Assembly: GCA_030156305.1 (NCBI GenBank)
Contig: JASGMZ010000152.1
Location: 1 to 7,261 of the forward strand
Source: Bacteroidales bacterium
GTDB lineage: Bacteria; Bacteroidota; Bacteroidia; Bacteroidales; UBA12077
Length of the DNA: 7,261 nucleotides
Direction: 5' to 3'
Under the pieces are notes generated by a model. It did no database searches, had not been told where the DNA came from, and saw only the letters and a list, made by a program, of their open reading frames with translations. A program made the translations under genes and the position numbers. Below are positions 1 to 6,290 of the stretch, piece by piece. The first letter of the stretch is position 1, and every line of letters begins with the position of its first letter.

Positions 1-53
1 CAAATTCCTTAAAAGGAAGCTGTGTGAATAAATAAAAAATAAGCATTAAAGAT
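1..53 (+). other. Upstream gene tail (probably batA) and leader of batB
   Basis: This short stretch comes before batB. In Bacteroidota the gene before batB is normally batA, another VWA protein, so its 3' end is expected here. Three stops are visible: TAA at 10-12 in frame 1 (ending ...QIP), TAA at 29-31 in frame 2 and TAA at 33-35 in frame 3. Frame 1 would end in a short hydrophobic/proline tail, which I recall for BatA-like proteins, but three codons cannot prove it. The rest, 36-53, is A-rich and has no Shine-Dalgarno motif, which is usual for this phylum. I see no promoter, which fits batB being internal to a longer operon. Confidence 0.3.
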
Positions 54-1091
54 ATGTTTAGATTTGGAAATTCGGAATATTTGTATTTGTTACTTTTAAT
101 ACCTGTTTTGGTGTTACTATTTGGCCTAGCTCAATACTACAAAAAGCGAGCTATCCGTAAGTTTGGTGATATGAGTGTGTTGGAGCAACTTATGCCTTTT
201 GTGTCTAAAAGCAGGCCGGTATTAAAATTTATATTTTTTACCATAGCTTTTGTAGCAATAGTTTTTGCTTTGGCAGATCCTCAATTTGGTTCTAAGCTGG
301 AAAAAGTAAAACGTAAAGGTGCCGAGATAATTATTGCTTTGGATGTTTCAAACAGTATGCTTGCCGAAGATATTCAGCCCAACAGGCTGGAGCGGGCAAA
401 ACAATCTATCTCCAAGCTAATAGACCGATTGGAAAATGATCGAATTGGGTTGATTGTTTTTGCCGGTGATGCTTATATTCAGGTGCCTATAACTTCTGAT
501 TTCTCGGCAGCAAAAATGTTTTTGTCTTCCATCAATACTAATATTGTTTCAAAACAAGGGACATCCATTGGAGCAGCTATTGATTTAGCCATGAATTCTT
601 TTACCCCTGAGACAGAAATGGATAAAGCTATTATAATTATTACAGATGGCGAAAATCATGAAGATAATCCTGTTAAAGCAGCCGAATTAGCTGCAAAAAA
701 AGGAATTAAAGTGCATACCATAGGAATGGGAAGCCAGCGTGGAGCTCCAATTCCGATGAATAAATCGTATGGACAAACAAATTTTTTGAAAGATAATGAC
801 GGAAATGTAGTTATTAGTAAACTAGATCAAAAAACACTACAACAAATAGCTTCAGCTGGTGAAGGGATGTTTATAATGGCTTCCAATACCCAGGTAGGAT
901 TAAATAAGTTATTCGACGAGATTAATAAAATGGAAAAAGAAGAGATTGAAGAGGTGGTTTATACCGAATTTGAACATCGGTTTCAATATTTGTTAGGGAT
1001 TGCATTATTTTTTCTTTTGATAGATAGTATCATTCCCGAAAGAAAAAGCAAATGGTCCGATAGTTTTAACTTGTTTAAAATAAACCAGTAA
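54..1091 (+). CDS. batB: BatB, membrane-anchored VWA-domain protein (aerotolerance operon)
   Basis: A 345-residue protein with the BatA/BatB layout. Two hydrophobic segments lie near the N-terminus (about residues 9-26 and 56-75), then a VWA domain (about 90-290), then a C-terminal membrane segment (about 310-327). The metal-ion-dependent adhesion site looks complete: DxSxS as D97, S99 and S101, then T170 in a QGTS context and D198 in TDGE. It should therefore bind a divalent cation and a protein partner, with the VWA domain on one side of the inner membrane. In Bacteroides the bat genes were linked to oxygen tolerance; the biochemical role remains unclear. The ATG at 54 gives the expected N-terminal membrane segment. 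The stop lies 2 bases before batC, indicating translational coupling. BatA is very similar, but the following batC-D-E order favours BatB. Confidence 0.93.
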   Translation: MFRFGNSEYLYLLLLIPVLVLLFGLAQYYKKRAIRKFGDMSVLEQLMPFVSKSRPVLKFIFFTIAFVAIVFALADPQFGSKLEKVKRKGAEIIIALDVSNSMLAEDIQPNRLERAKQSISKLIDRLENDRIGLIVFAGDAYIQVPITSDFSAAKMFLSSINTNIVSKQGTSIGAAIDLAMNSFTPETEMDKAIIIITDGENHEDNPVKAAELAAKKGIKVHTIGMGSQRGAPIPMNKSYGQTNFLKDNDGNVVISKLDQKTLQQIASAGEGMFIMASNTQVGLNKLFDEINKMEKEEIEEVVYTEFEHRFQYLLGIALFFLLIDSIIPERKSKWSDSFNLFKINQ

Positions 1092-1093
1092 CT

Positions 1094-1819
1094 ATGAAAC
1101 GGAGAAACTCAATTTTGTTAATTATTTTAGCCTTGTTGGCAGTGAATACTTTTGCCCAACAGGAAAGAAAATATATCCGTAAAGGAAATAAAGAATTTGA
1201 AAAAGGAAATTTTGATGATTCAGAAGTTTTTTATCGTAAAGCGATAGATAAAAAAGATGATTCGTATAATGCTTCTTTTAATATTGGTGATGCATTATAT
1301 AAACAAGAAAAATACGATGATGCCATCAATCAGTTTAGTGATTTAACCAATAAGGAGTTGACCAAAGAAGATAAAGCAAAAATTTATCATAATTTGGGAA
1401 ATGCATTGCTTAATAATAAGAAAATAAAAGAGAGCATTGAAGCCTATAAACATGCTTTACGAAATAATCCTTCGGATATGGAAACAAAATATAACCTGGC
1501 TTATGCTCAAAAATTATTAGCACAACAGCAAAAACAGGATCAAAATCAGGATCAGAATAAAGATAAGAACAAAGATAAGAACAAAGATCAAAACCAGAAG
1601 AAAAATGACGATCAGCAAGATAAGGATCAACAACAGCAAGATCAAAAGGATCAGCAACAAGATAAAAATCAGCAACAAAAACAGCAGCAACCTGACATTT
1701 CAAAGCAAAATGCTGAACGAATTTTGCAGGCTTTAGCCAATGATGAAAAAAAGACACAACAAAAAGTCAAAGAACAAAAAGCAAAAGCTGCGAAGGTAAA
1801 AGTAATAAAAAATTGGTAA
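1094..1819 (+). CDS. batC: BatC, exported TPR protein with K/D/N/Q-only linker
   Basis: A 241-residue protein. It starts with a signal peptide (K/R-rich start, hydrophobic residues 7-20, likely cleavage after A21 in TFA-QQ), so it should be exported to the periplasm or the periplasmic face of the membrane. About three TPR units follow at 23-56, 57-90 and 95-128, the last with the clear pattern HNLGNALLNN...AIEAYKHAL-like NPSD. TPRs are protein-binding scaffolds, and BatC is thought to work with the other Bat proteins. Residues 144-199 consist only of Lys, Asp, Asn and Gln. A conserved-looking end follows (about 203-241): an ERILQAL helix, an EKKTQQKV segment and a final KNW, a tail I associate with BatC homologues. 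The gene is 2 bases after batB and 20 bases before batD. Confidence 0.9.
   Translation: MKRRNSILLIILALLAVNTFAQQERKYIRKGNKEFEKGNFDDSEVFYRKAIDKKDDSYNASFNIGDALYKQEKYDDAINQFSDLTNKELTKEDKAKIYHNLGNALLNNKKIKESIEAYKHALRNNPSDMETKYNLAYAQKLLAQQQKQDQNQDQNKDKNKDKNKDQNQKKNDDQQDKDQQQQDQKDQQQDKNQQQKQQQPDISKQNAERILQALANDEKKTQQKVKEQKAKAAKVKVIKNW
1523..1690 (+). repeat. Low-complexity coding repeat in batC (K/D/N/Q tract)
   Basis: This segment encodes residues 144-199 of BatC, which use only four amino acids. Inside it AAAGATAAGAAC occurs twice exactly (1559-1570, 1571-1582), followed by AAAGATCAAAAC (1583-1594). Variants of GATCAR and CAACAR fill the rest. The 12-base units keep frame, so slippage would change linker length without destroying the gene. 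The tract is extremely A-rich on the plus strand, with few T bases. Confidence 0.85.
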
Positions 1820-1839
1820 CACGTTTAAAATCAGAATAG

Positions 1840-3660
1840 ATGAAACGGTGGTTTGTGATTATATTATTATTGATGGGAAAATGTTCTGTTGCCCAGGATG
1901 TTTCAATAACGGTTTCAGCACCCGGAGTTGTTGAAATGGGACAACGCTTTAGATTAACTTATACCGTTAATACTCAAGCTGATCAGTTTTTGCCCCCTGA
2001 GATTAAAAATTTTACTGTTTTGGCTGGTCCAAGTACTTCTACTTCAAGCAATGTAAGTATTATAAACGGAAAAGTAACCCGGTCGTTTGAATTAAAATAC
2101 ACGTATATTCTTGAACCGGTAAAAGAAGGGACCTTTAAAATACAACCCGCAAGTGTTGTGGTTGATAGAGAAAAATATGTATCAAAACCAATAGAAATAG
2201 AAGTGGTTAAAGGAGCCCCGGCACAAAACCAGGGAGACGCCCAAACAAAAACGAATCCTCAACAGCAGCATGACCCAAACGTTAGCCAAATAAAAAAATC
2301 TGATCTTTATATCAGCATTATTGTTAATAAACAAAAAATTTATCGCGAAGAACATCTCGTAGCTACGATAAAACTTTATTCTCGTTTAAATATTACCCGG
2401 CTTGAAAATGCCAAATTACCTTCATTTGAAGGATTTTTGACCCAGGAGCTTGAAACACCACCACTAACCAGTTTAAATCGTGAACAAATTGATAATCAAG
2501 TTTACTTAACCGGTGTACTAAAAAAATATATTTTATTTCCACAAAAAACAGGAACGTTAACCATTGAACCTTTTGAGCTGGATGTTTATTATCAAAAGCC
2601 TTCGGACAGAAGATCGCGCAGTATTTTTGACGATTTTTTCGGTGCTTACGAAAATGCAAGGCAAAAAGTGGTAAGTAATGCGGTAACCATTCAGGTTGAA
2701 CCCTTGCCCAAAAACAGGCCTTATAATTTTTCCGGAGCGGTAGGTGATTTTAATTTAACTGCTAATATTGATAAAAATCAGGTTAATTCTAACGAAGCTG
2801 TTACCCTTAACGTAAAAATATCCGGTAACGGAAATTTAAAATATATTAATCCGTTTGATATTGATTTTCCGGCTGACTTTGATGTTTACGATCCCAAAGT
2901 TATAGAGAATATTAAATATTCTGAAAATGGAGCGTATGGGAACAAAACATTCGAATATTTAATGATTCCTCGTAGGGCAGGACAATATACCATCCCTAAG
3001 TTTTCTTTTGCCTATTTTGATACAAAATCAAATCAATATAAACAACAATCTGCAGGCCCTTTTACTATTCAGGTCGGGAAATCAACTACCGATACTTCAT
3101 TGGGAATTGCCAGAGCTTATAATAAGGAAGATGTTCAATACATAGGAAAAGATATTCGTTTTATCCATACAAAAGATACCCGTTTATACAAAAAGAATAA
3201 GTTTCTATTGGGATCACGATGGTTTTATATTAGTTATTTAGGCGCAATCTTTATTTTCTTTTTGGTTTTATTTTTACGAAGAAAGAGCATTAAAGAAAAT
3301 GCTGATATCCAACGTGCCAGAAATAAAAAAGCAAATAAATATGCACGTAAACGGCTAAAAAATGCAGCCCGATTAATGAAACAAAATCAACGCGCGGCAT
3401 TTTATGAAGAGTTAGTTAAAGCATTGTGGGGCTATATTGGCGATAAACTGGGAATTCCGGCCGCTCATTTATCAAAAGATACTGTCCGTGAAGAATTAGT
3501 ATCTAAAAATATTGATAATCATTCTATTGATCGTTTTCTGAGTATTATTGACCGTTGCGAATATGCTCGTTATGCACCGGTTACAGAAGAAACAAAAATG
3601 GATACTCTTTACAACGATGCAATTCAGGTAATAAGTAGATTACAACAAAAACTTAAATAG
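1840..3660 (+). CDS. batD: BatD, large periplasmic protein with one C-terminal membrane anchor
   Basis: A 606-residue protein matching the size and order of BatD. A signal peptide occupies about residues 1-18 (MKRWF, hydrophobic core, SVA-QD cleavage). A long periplasmic region rich in beta-strand patterns follows (about 20-415), as expected for several Ig-like/beta-sandwich domains. One example begins near residue 302 (DFNLTANIDKNQVNSNEAV) with a later FEYLMIPRRAGQYTIP segment at 371-386. A Q/N/K-rich linker lies at about 127-152. One transmembrane segment sits at about 462-479, followed by a strongly basic stretch (480-515), which places the C-terminal ~125 residues in the cytoplasm. That tail is helical and contains ALWGYIGDKLGIP (528-540), a segment I associate with BatD tails. 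No catalytic motif is visible; a scaffolding role with BatA/B is an inference. Confidence 0.92.
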   Translation: MKRWFVIILLLMGKCSVAQDVSITVSAPGVVEMGQRFRLTYTVNTQADQFLPPEIKNFTVLAGPSTSTSSNVSIINGKVTRSFELKYTYILEPVKEGTFKIQPASVVVDREKYVSKPIEIEVVKGAPAQNQGDAQTKTNPQQQHDPNVSQIKKSDLYISIIVNKQKIYREEHLVATIKLYSRLNITRLENAKLPSFEGFLTQELETPPLTSLNREQIDNQVYLTGVLKKYILFPQKTGTLTIEPFELDVYYQKPSDRRSRSIFDDFFGAYENARQKVVSNAVTIQVEPLPKNRPYNFSGAVGDFNLTANIDKNQVNSNEAVTLNVKISGNGNLKYINPFDIDFPADFDVYDPKVIENIKYSENGAYGNKTFEYLMIPRRAGQYTIPKFSFAYFDTKSNQYKQQSAGPFTIQVGKSTTDTSLGIARAYNKEDVQYIGKDIRFIHTKDTRLYKKNKFLLGSRWFYISYLGAIFIFFLVLFLRRKSIKENADIQRARNKKANKYARKRLKNAARLMKQNQRAAFYEELVKALWGYIGDKLGIPAAHLSKDTVREELVSKNIDNHSIDRFLSIIDRCEYARYAPVTEETKMDTLYNDAIQVISRLQQKLK

Positions 3661-3663
3661 GGT

Positions 3664-3668
3664 GGGAG
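3664..3668 (+). promoter_or_regulatory. Possible ribosome binding site of batE
   Basis: GGGAG is separated by 8 bases from the ATG at 3677. It is one of the few Shine-Dalgarno-like sequences in a window where genes otherwise lack them. It supports ATG 3677 over the in-frame GTG at 3662, which would overlap this site. Because Bacteroidota rely little on this signal, it may be coincidence. Confidence 0.4.
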
Positions 3669-3676
3669 AAATTGTT

Positions 3677-4438
3677 ATGAGAAGAATTAGCGCTATATTC
3701 ATTTTGTTAATACTAACTTTTGTGTCCGTACATGCAGAAAATCAGCATAATGAATGGTTAGATTCTGCAAATCAGGCTTATACCAATGGTGACTATACGC
3801 AGGCCATTGATCATTATGAAATGATTTTAGAACATGGGTATGAATCGGCTGCGTTATATTATAATTTGGGGAATGCATATTACAAGCAGAATATTATTGA
3901 TAAAGCAATATTAAATTATGAGCGGGCATTGCTTTTAAAACCAAACGATGAAGATATTAAATATAATCTCGAAATGGCCAACAGGCTTACCGTGGATAGA
4001 ATTGAAAAACTTCCTGAATTCTTTCTTGATGTTTGGTTCAGAAATAGTATTAATTGGTTTTCTTCCAATCAATGGGCAATAATTAGTATAAGTGCATTTG
4101 TATTGGCCCTGATTTTTATTTCCATATATTTATATACCCGAAAATACGGAATAAAAAAACTATCTTTCTGGTTAGGGCTTGCTCTTGTGTTAGTTACCAT
4201 TTTTTCATTGATTTTTTCATACCAGCAAAAAAAGAAGATTATAATTAAAGATACAGCCATTGTAATGTCACCTTCTGTAACAGTTAAAAGCTCGCCCGAC
4301 TTAAGTGGAACAGACTTGTTTGTCATTCACGAAGGAACTAAGGTTTGGTTACAGGATGAGGTTGGTGAATGGAAAGAAATAAAATTAAGCGATGGGAGTA
4401 AAGGATGGCTAAGAACAGATGATATTGAAGAGATTTGA
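3677..4438 (+). CDS. batE: BatE, TPR plus two-TM plus SH3-like protein
   Basis: A 253-residue protein, last in the bat operon, 16 bases after batD. I chose ATG 3677 over GTG 3662 because it gives a classic signal peptide (MRRISAIF, hydrophobic core, VHA-EN cleavage near residue 20) and has GGGAG in front. The longer form would add only MGEIV. TPR units lie at about 25-57 and 59-92 (YYNLGNAYYKQNIIDKAI is typical). Two transmembrane segments follow (about 131-152 and 161-181), joined by a short basic loop. The last ~65 residues look like a bacterial SH3 domain: VTVKSSPD, then LFVIHEGTKVWL, EWKEIKLSDGSKGWL and a final acidic end. Such domains often bind peptides or cell wall. TPR and SH3 parts should both face the periplasm, implying a peptidoglycan- or partner-binding role. 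The function of BatE itself is not established. Confidence 0.92.
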   Translation: MRRISAIFILLILTFVSVHAENQHNEWLDSANQAYTNGDYTQAIDHYEMILEHGYESAALYYNLGNAYYKQNIIDKAILNYERALLLKPNDEDIKYNLEMANRLTVDRIEKLPEFFLDVWFRNSINWFSSNQWAIISISAFVLALIFISIYLYTRKYGIKKLSFWLGLALVLVTIFSLIFSYQQKKKIIIKDTAIVMSPSVTVKSSPDLSGTDLFVIHEGTKVWLQDEVGEWKEIKLSDGSKGWLRTDDIEEI

Positions 4439-4443
4439 GGTTT

Positions 4444-4478
4444 GAAATTGGAAATTGGAAATTGGAAATTGGAAATTA
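4444..4478 (+). repeat. Heptanucleotide tandem array GAAATTG x5
   Basis: GAAATTG occurs four times without interruption (4444-4450, 4451-4457, 4458-4464, 4465-4471), followed by GAAATTA (4472-4478). It starts 5 bases after the batE stop. On the minus strand the unit reads CAATTTC. Confidence 0.95.
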
Positions 4479-4511
4479 GTAAATAGTAGGTAGTAAGTAG
4501 TAAGTAGTAAG
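4477..4511 (+). repeat. Heptanucleotide tandem array TAGTAAG x5
   Basis: Five 7-base units run end to end: TAGTAAA, TAGTAGG, then TAGTAAG three times (4491-4511). The array overlaps the last two bases of the preceding GAAATTG array, so two different heptamer families with the same period abut. Each unit carries a TAG or TAA in some frame, so it does not code on the plus strand. Confidence 0.95.
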
Positions 4512-4512
4512 A

Positions 4513-4527
4513 TTGCCTACCGGGCAA
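4513..4527. repeat. Small hairpin TTGCC-N5-GGCAA
   Basis: TTGCC (4513-4517) and GGCAA (4523-4527) can pair around a TACCG loop. It sits directly after the heptamer arrays and resembles the TTGCC/GGCAA ends of the GC-rich module at 4821-4851. It is short, so it may be a remnant or chance. Confidence 0.4.
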
Positions 4528-4565
4528 GGAGAGTTCATAGTTTAAATTTCTGAGTTTTGAAGAAC

Positions 4566-4591
4566 CTGTCAGCGTCCGAAGGTCCTGACAG
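4566..4591. repeat. Hairpin CTGTCAG / CTGACAG
   Basis: CTGTCAG (4566-4572) is the exact reverse complement of CTGACAG (4585-4591), with a 12-base loop containing GCGTCCGAAGG-like sequence. The string GCGTCCGAAGG recurs at 4664-4674, about 90 bases on, which points to a dispersed intergenic repeat family rather than a dedicated terminator. No T-run follows. Confidence 0.65.
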
Positions 4592-4623
4592 TGTTTGAGC
4601 GAAAAAAGTAGCGGCAGTAACCA

Positions 4624-4665
4624 ATTTACCCGCCGGTAGGAGAGCTTACCCGCCGTATGGTAGGC
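4624..4665 (+). repeat. Repeated TTACCCGCCG elements
   Basis: TTACCCGCCG occurs at 4626-4635 and 4646-4655, exactly 20 bases apart, each followed by a G/T/A-rich stretch containing GTAGG. ATTTACCCGCCG (4624-4635) is also present as its reverse complement at 7131-7142, and a one-base variant (ATTTATCCGCCG) lies at 4919-4930. This links the local repeat to the larger modules flanking the accessory genes. Confidence 0.75.
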
Positions 4666-4813
4666 GTCCGAAGGATTTAGCTACATTTTACATTTGGTAG
4701 CCAAAAGAAAATTTTACTTAAAATCCAAAGGAAAGATAAATGATAAAAGGAATATCTAATATCCGTAAGTTAGTTAAGTTTTTATTTGTAACACTAAGTC
4801 ACTCAAAGTATAA

Positions 4814-4953
4814 CACAAACTTGCCTGCCAGCCACGGCTGGTAAACTGGCAAGCAGGGTTTCACTAAGTAGAATCTCACCTAACTTGGAGTAACTTTGTG
4901 ATAAACCCTGTCTGCCGAATTTATCCGCCGATAGGTGGAGAGGCAGGTTTGTG
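4814..4953. repeat. 140-bp imperfect palindrome of two GC-rich modules
   Basis: The outer ends CACAAAC (4814-4820) and GTTTGTG (4947-4953) are exact inverted repeats, as are the inner CAGGGTTT (4854-4861) and AAACCCTG (4903-4910). Between them, the left arm (TTGCCTGCC...GGCAAGCAGGG) and the right arm (CCCTGTCTGCCG...GGCAGG) are clearly homologous in reverse orientation with a few indels, around a roughly 41-base centre. The left arm contains its own hairpin, CCAGCC (4828-4833) / GGCTGG (4836-4841), and TGCCAG (4826-4831) / CTGGCA (4846-4851). CACTAAGT also occurs directly repeated at 4792-4799 and 4862-4869. This could be a MITE-like or REP-like element; no transposase is visible. Confidence 0.8.
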
Positions 4954-4986
4954 GTACATTGTGAAACTCGTAAAAGACATGCGGAT

Positions 4987-5011
4987 TTTAGGAAATTAAA
5001 AAAATCCTAAA
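4987..5011. repeat. Hairpin TTTAGGA / TCCTAAA
   Basis: Exact 7-base arms TTTAGGA (4987-4993) and TCCTAAA (5005-5011) enclose an A-rich 11-base loop. The stem is weak and no T-run follows on either strand, so a terminator role is doubtful. Confidence 0.55.
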
Positions 5012-5065
5012 GATGAATTTTTATATTGTTACAAAATTCTTATTTTTAGAATAATAAAAACCACC

Positions 5066-5112
5066 CTTATGACGCTTATCACTCCAAATTAGGATGGGAT
5101 AAGTGTCATAAG
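5066..5112. repeat. Strong 15-bp-arm hairpin before the TPR gene
   Basis: CTTATGACGCTTATC (5066-5080) pairs with GATAAGTGTCATAAG (5098-5112) over 15 positions, with one G-T wobble (5074/5104). A further TCC/GGA pair (5083-5085, 5092-5094) can form inside the loop. It ends 39 bases before the next start codon, so in a plus-strand transcript it would sit in the 5' leader. On the minus strand it is followed by GGTGGTTTTTATTATT, which is terminator-like, but no minus-strand gene runs into it. Leader structure, processing site or repeat element are all possible. Confidence 0.75.
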
Positions 5113-5151
5113 TGAATTGGGATAAACTAGTTGGCAAAATAAGAGAAAACT

Positions 5152-6057
5152 ATGAGCAAAAAGAAAAATAATTATAGCATGAATACAGAAAAATATCTTG
5201 CAAAATTAATGGAAGAAATTAAAAAGAGAGATTTTAAATCAACAGATGAATTAAATGACTTTATAAATAATTTGATGGGACAGAGCCTTGATGATTTACC
5301 AGAAAGAACAGACAAGAAAGGCCGCTCACAAGATTTAGTTTTTGAAGCCTATGAGCAACCCGTTTCAAAGGGAAAGCAATTAGTTAAACAGGCTCTTGAA
5401 CTTGACCCAAATAATGCTGATGCATATAATTATTTAGCAAGCATTGAAAAAGACATTGACAAGGCAATAGTTATGTTTGAAAAAGCAATTAAAGCTGGTG
5501 AAAAAACACTTGGAAAGAAATTTTTCAAGGAAGAAAAAGGAAATTTCTGGGGGATATTGGAAACACGACCTTATATGAGAGCAAAAGCAGGACTTGCAGA
5601 ATGTTTGTATGTAAAAAAGGAAGTTGATAAAGCGATAGAAATTTATGAAGAAATGTTAGAATTAAATCCTAATGATAATCAAGGAATTAGATATTTATTA
5701 TCGACTTTATTGCTAAGTAAAGATGATTTGACCCAATTTGAATTGTTTATTAAAAACAACGAAGATGAAGATTGTGCTGTATGGAATTACAATAATGCTC
5801 TGTATAGTTTCAAAAAATTTGGAAGAACAGCAAAAACTGAGAAAATATTAATGGATGCATATAAAAGTAATGAATTTGTAATCGACTATATGTTGGGAAT
5901 TAAAAAAATGCCTGACGAACAACCGCAATATATTGGACGAGGGGATGAAAGTGAGGCTATTTCATATGTTTATGATTCGTGGACAATATGGGATAAGACG
6001 GAAGGTGCTTTTGATTGGTTGTATGAATTTAAACAGAATAGATTGAAAATGAATTAA
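5152..6057 (+). CDS. Soluble TPR protein with ST7-like C-terminus
   Basis: A 301-residue protein with no signal peptide or membrane segment, so cytoplasmic. The N-terminal ~60 residues are charged and helical. TPR-like units follow: about 69-96 (KQALELDPNNADAYNYLA), 97-118 (IDKAIVMFEKAIKAG) and 140-176 (AKAGLAECLYVKKEVDKAIEIYEEMLELNPND). Between them lies FWGILETRPYMRAKAGLAECL (about 132-152), and after them NPNDNQGIRYLL. The C-terminal segment YIGRGDESEAISYVYDSW...EGAFDWL (260-290) closely resembles the RGDSEAIAYAF...EGALNLL segment I recall from the eukaryotic ST7 family; similar bacterial TPR proteins exist, of unknown function. It stands alone, about 710 bases after batE and 230 before the toxin-antitoxin pair. 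ATG 5152 is the first in-frame start; M10 (5179) is an alternative. A protein-interaction role is inferred from the TPRs only. Confidence 0.85.
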   Translation: MSKKKNNYSMNTEKYLAKLMEEIKKRDFKSTDELNDFINNLMGQSLDDLPERTDKKGRSQDLVFEAYEQPVSKGKQLVKQALELDPNNADAYNYLASIEKDIDKAIVMFEKAIKAGEKTLGKKFFKEEKGNFWGILETRPYMRAKAGLAECLYVKKEVDKAIEIYEEMLELNPNDNQGIRYLLSTLLLSKDDLTQFELFIKNNEDEDCAVWNYNNALYSFKKFGRTAKTEKILMDAYKSNEFVIDYMLGIKKMPDEQPQYIGRGDESEAISYVYDSWTIWDKTEGAFDWLYEFKQNRLKMN

Positions 6058-6214
6058 TTACTTTGCCTAGCATCATGTTTAGTGCATTTAGCGGATAGTG
6101 CTAATATTGAAGATGTTACAATTAATAAACGATGTATCGGTTTGACAGGTTCGTGCTTCGAAAAACCAAACGACACCATACATATAACCGTTGCCTGCAA
6201 TTATTTTTCAAAGT

Positions 6215-6268
6215 TACGTACGGGAAAAATACGTAAAAATATTTTTATTATACGGAAATATTTCGTAC
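6215..6268. promoter_or_regulatory. Operator-like repeats upstream of the toxin-antitoxin pair
   Basis: TACG-type motifs recur: TACGTA (6215-6220), TACGGGAAAAA (6219-6229), TACGTAAAAAT (6230-6240) and TACGGAAATAT (6251-6261), with an inverted CGTA at 6264-6267. Spacings of 11 and 21 bases put the last three on about the same helical face. Two exact palindromes overlap them: AAAAATATTTTT (6235-6246) and GAAATATTTC (6255-6264). Ribbon-helix-helix antitoxins usually repress their own promoter through short repeats, so this is the natural operator for the downstream pair. Binding is inferred. Confidence 0.55.
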
Positions 6269-6273
6269 ATTTG
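6266..6273 (+). promoter_or_regulatory. Bacteroidota -7 promoter element TACATTTG
   Basis: TACATTTG matches the Bacteroidota -7 consensus TAnnTTTG at all fixed positions and ends 17 bases before the antitoxin start codon. The -33 TTG element is not clear: at the expected distance there is only a T-run (about 6242-6246). The element overlaps the edge of the TACG repeats, so a bound repressor would block it. The leader would be very short. Confidence 0.6.
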
Positions 6274-6290
6274 TAAAAATAATATATATT

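Larger units (their letters stand above)
4439..5151. other. 713-bp intergenic region packed with repeats and hairpins
   Basis: No convincing gene is present on either strand; the few short open frames are repeat translations or lack family features. Instead it holds two heptamer tandem arrays (4444-4511), several small hairpins, repeated TTACCCGCCG elements (4624-4665), a long imperfect palindrome (4814-4953), a 7-bp-arm hairpin (4987-5011) and a 15-bp-arm hairpin (5066-5112). Between these (about 4670-4785 and 4955-4985) I see only A/T-rich DNA with no recognisable signal. No intrinsic terminator with a clear T-run follows batE, and I find no good TAnnTTTG promoter for the gene at 5152. Confidence 0.8.

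Noticed and set aside
1410..1757. Open frame on the minus strand across batC
   Set aside because: It lies antisense to the A-rich repeat tract, which lacks stops in that frame; its protein has no family features and batC is clearly the real gene.
1840..1899. Lipoprotein signal in BatD (LMGKC)
   Set aside because: Lys directly before Cys does not fit the lipobox; the SVA-QD site fits ordinary signal peptidase I.
2393..2659. Minus-strand open frame inside batD
   Set aside because: Shadow of batD, with no recognisable protein pattern and no start context.
4069..4326. Minus-strand open frame inside batE
   Set aside because: Shadow of the batE transmembrane region; composition mirrors the sense gene.
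4444..4511. CRISPR array
   Set aside because: Units are 7 bases with no spacers, so it is a plain tandem repeat.
4327..4527. Minus-strand open frame over the batE end and heptamer arrays
   Set aside because: Much of it is just the translation of the heptamer repeats (LL/YY and NFQFP-like runs), so it is not evidence of a gene.
5026..5048. Promoter for the TPR gene (TTG plus TATTTTTA)
   Set aside because: Only 7 of 8 consensus positions if read as TAnnTTTG, and the TTG-to-element spacing is 12 rather than about 19 bases.
6180..6203. Integron attC-like site (ATAACCGTTGCC)
   Set aside because: It has an AAC...GTT look, but the required GTTRRRY core and a matching partner site at the other end of the gene pair are not found.
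6082..6276. Plus-strand open frame of 64 codons starting at GTG
   Set aside because: It runs through the promoter and operator-like repeats of the toxin-antitoxin pair, has no family resemblance and starts at GTG without a ribosome site.
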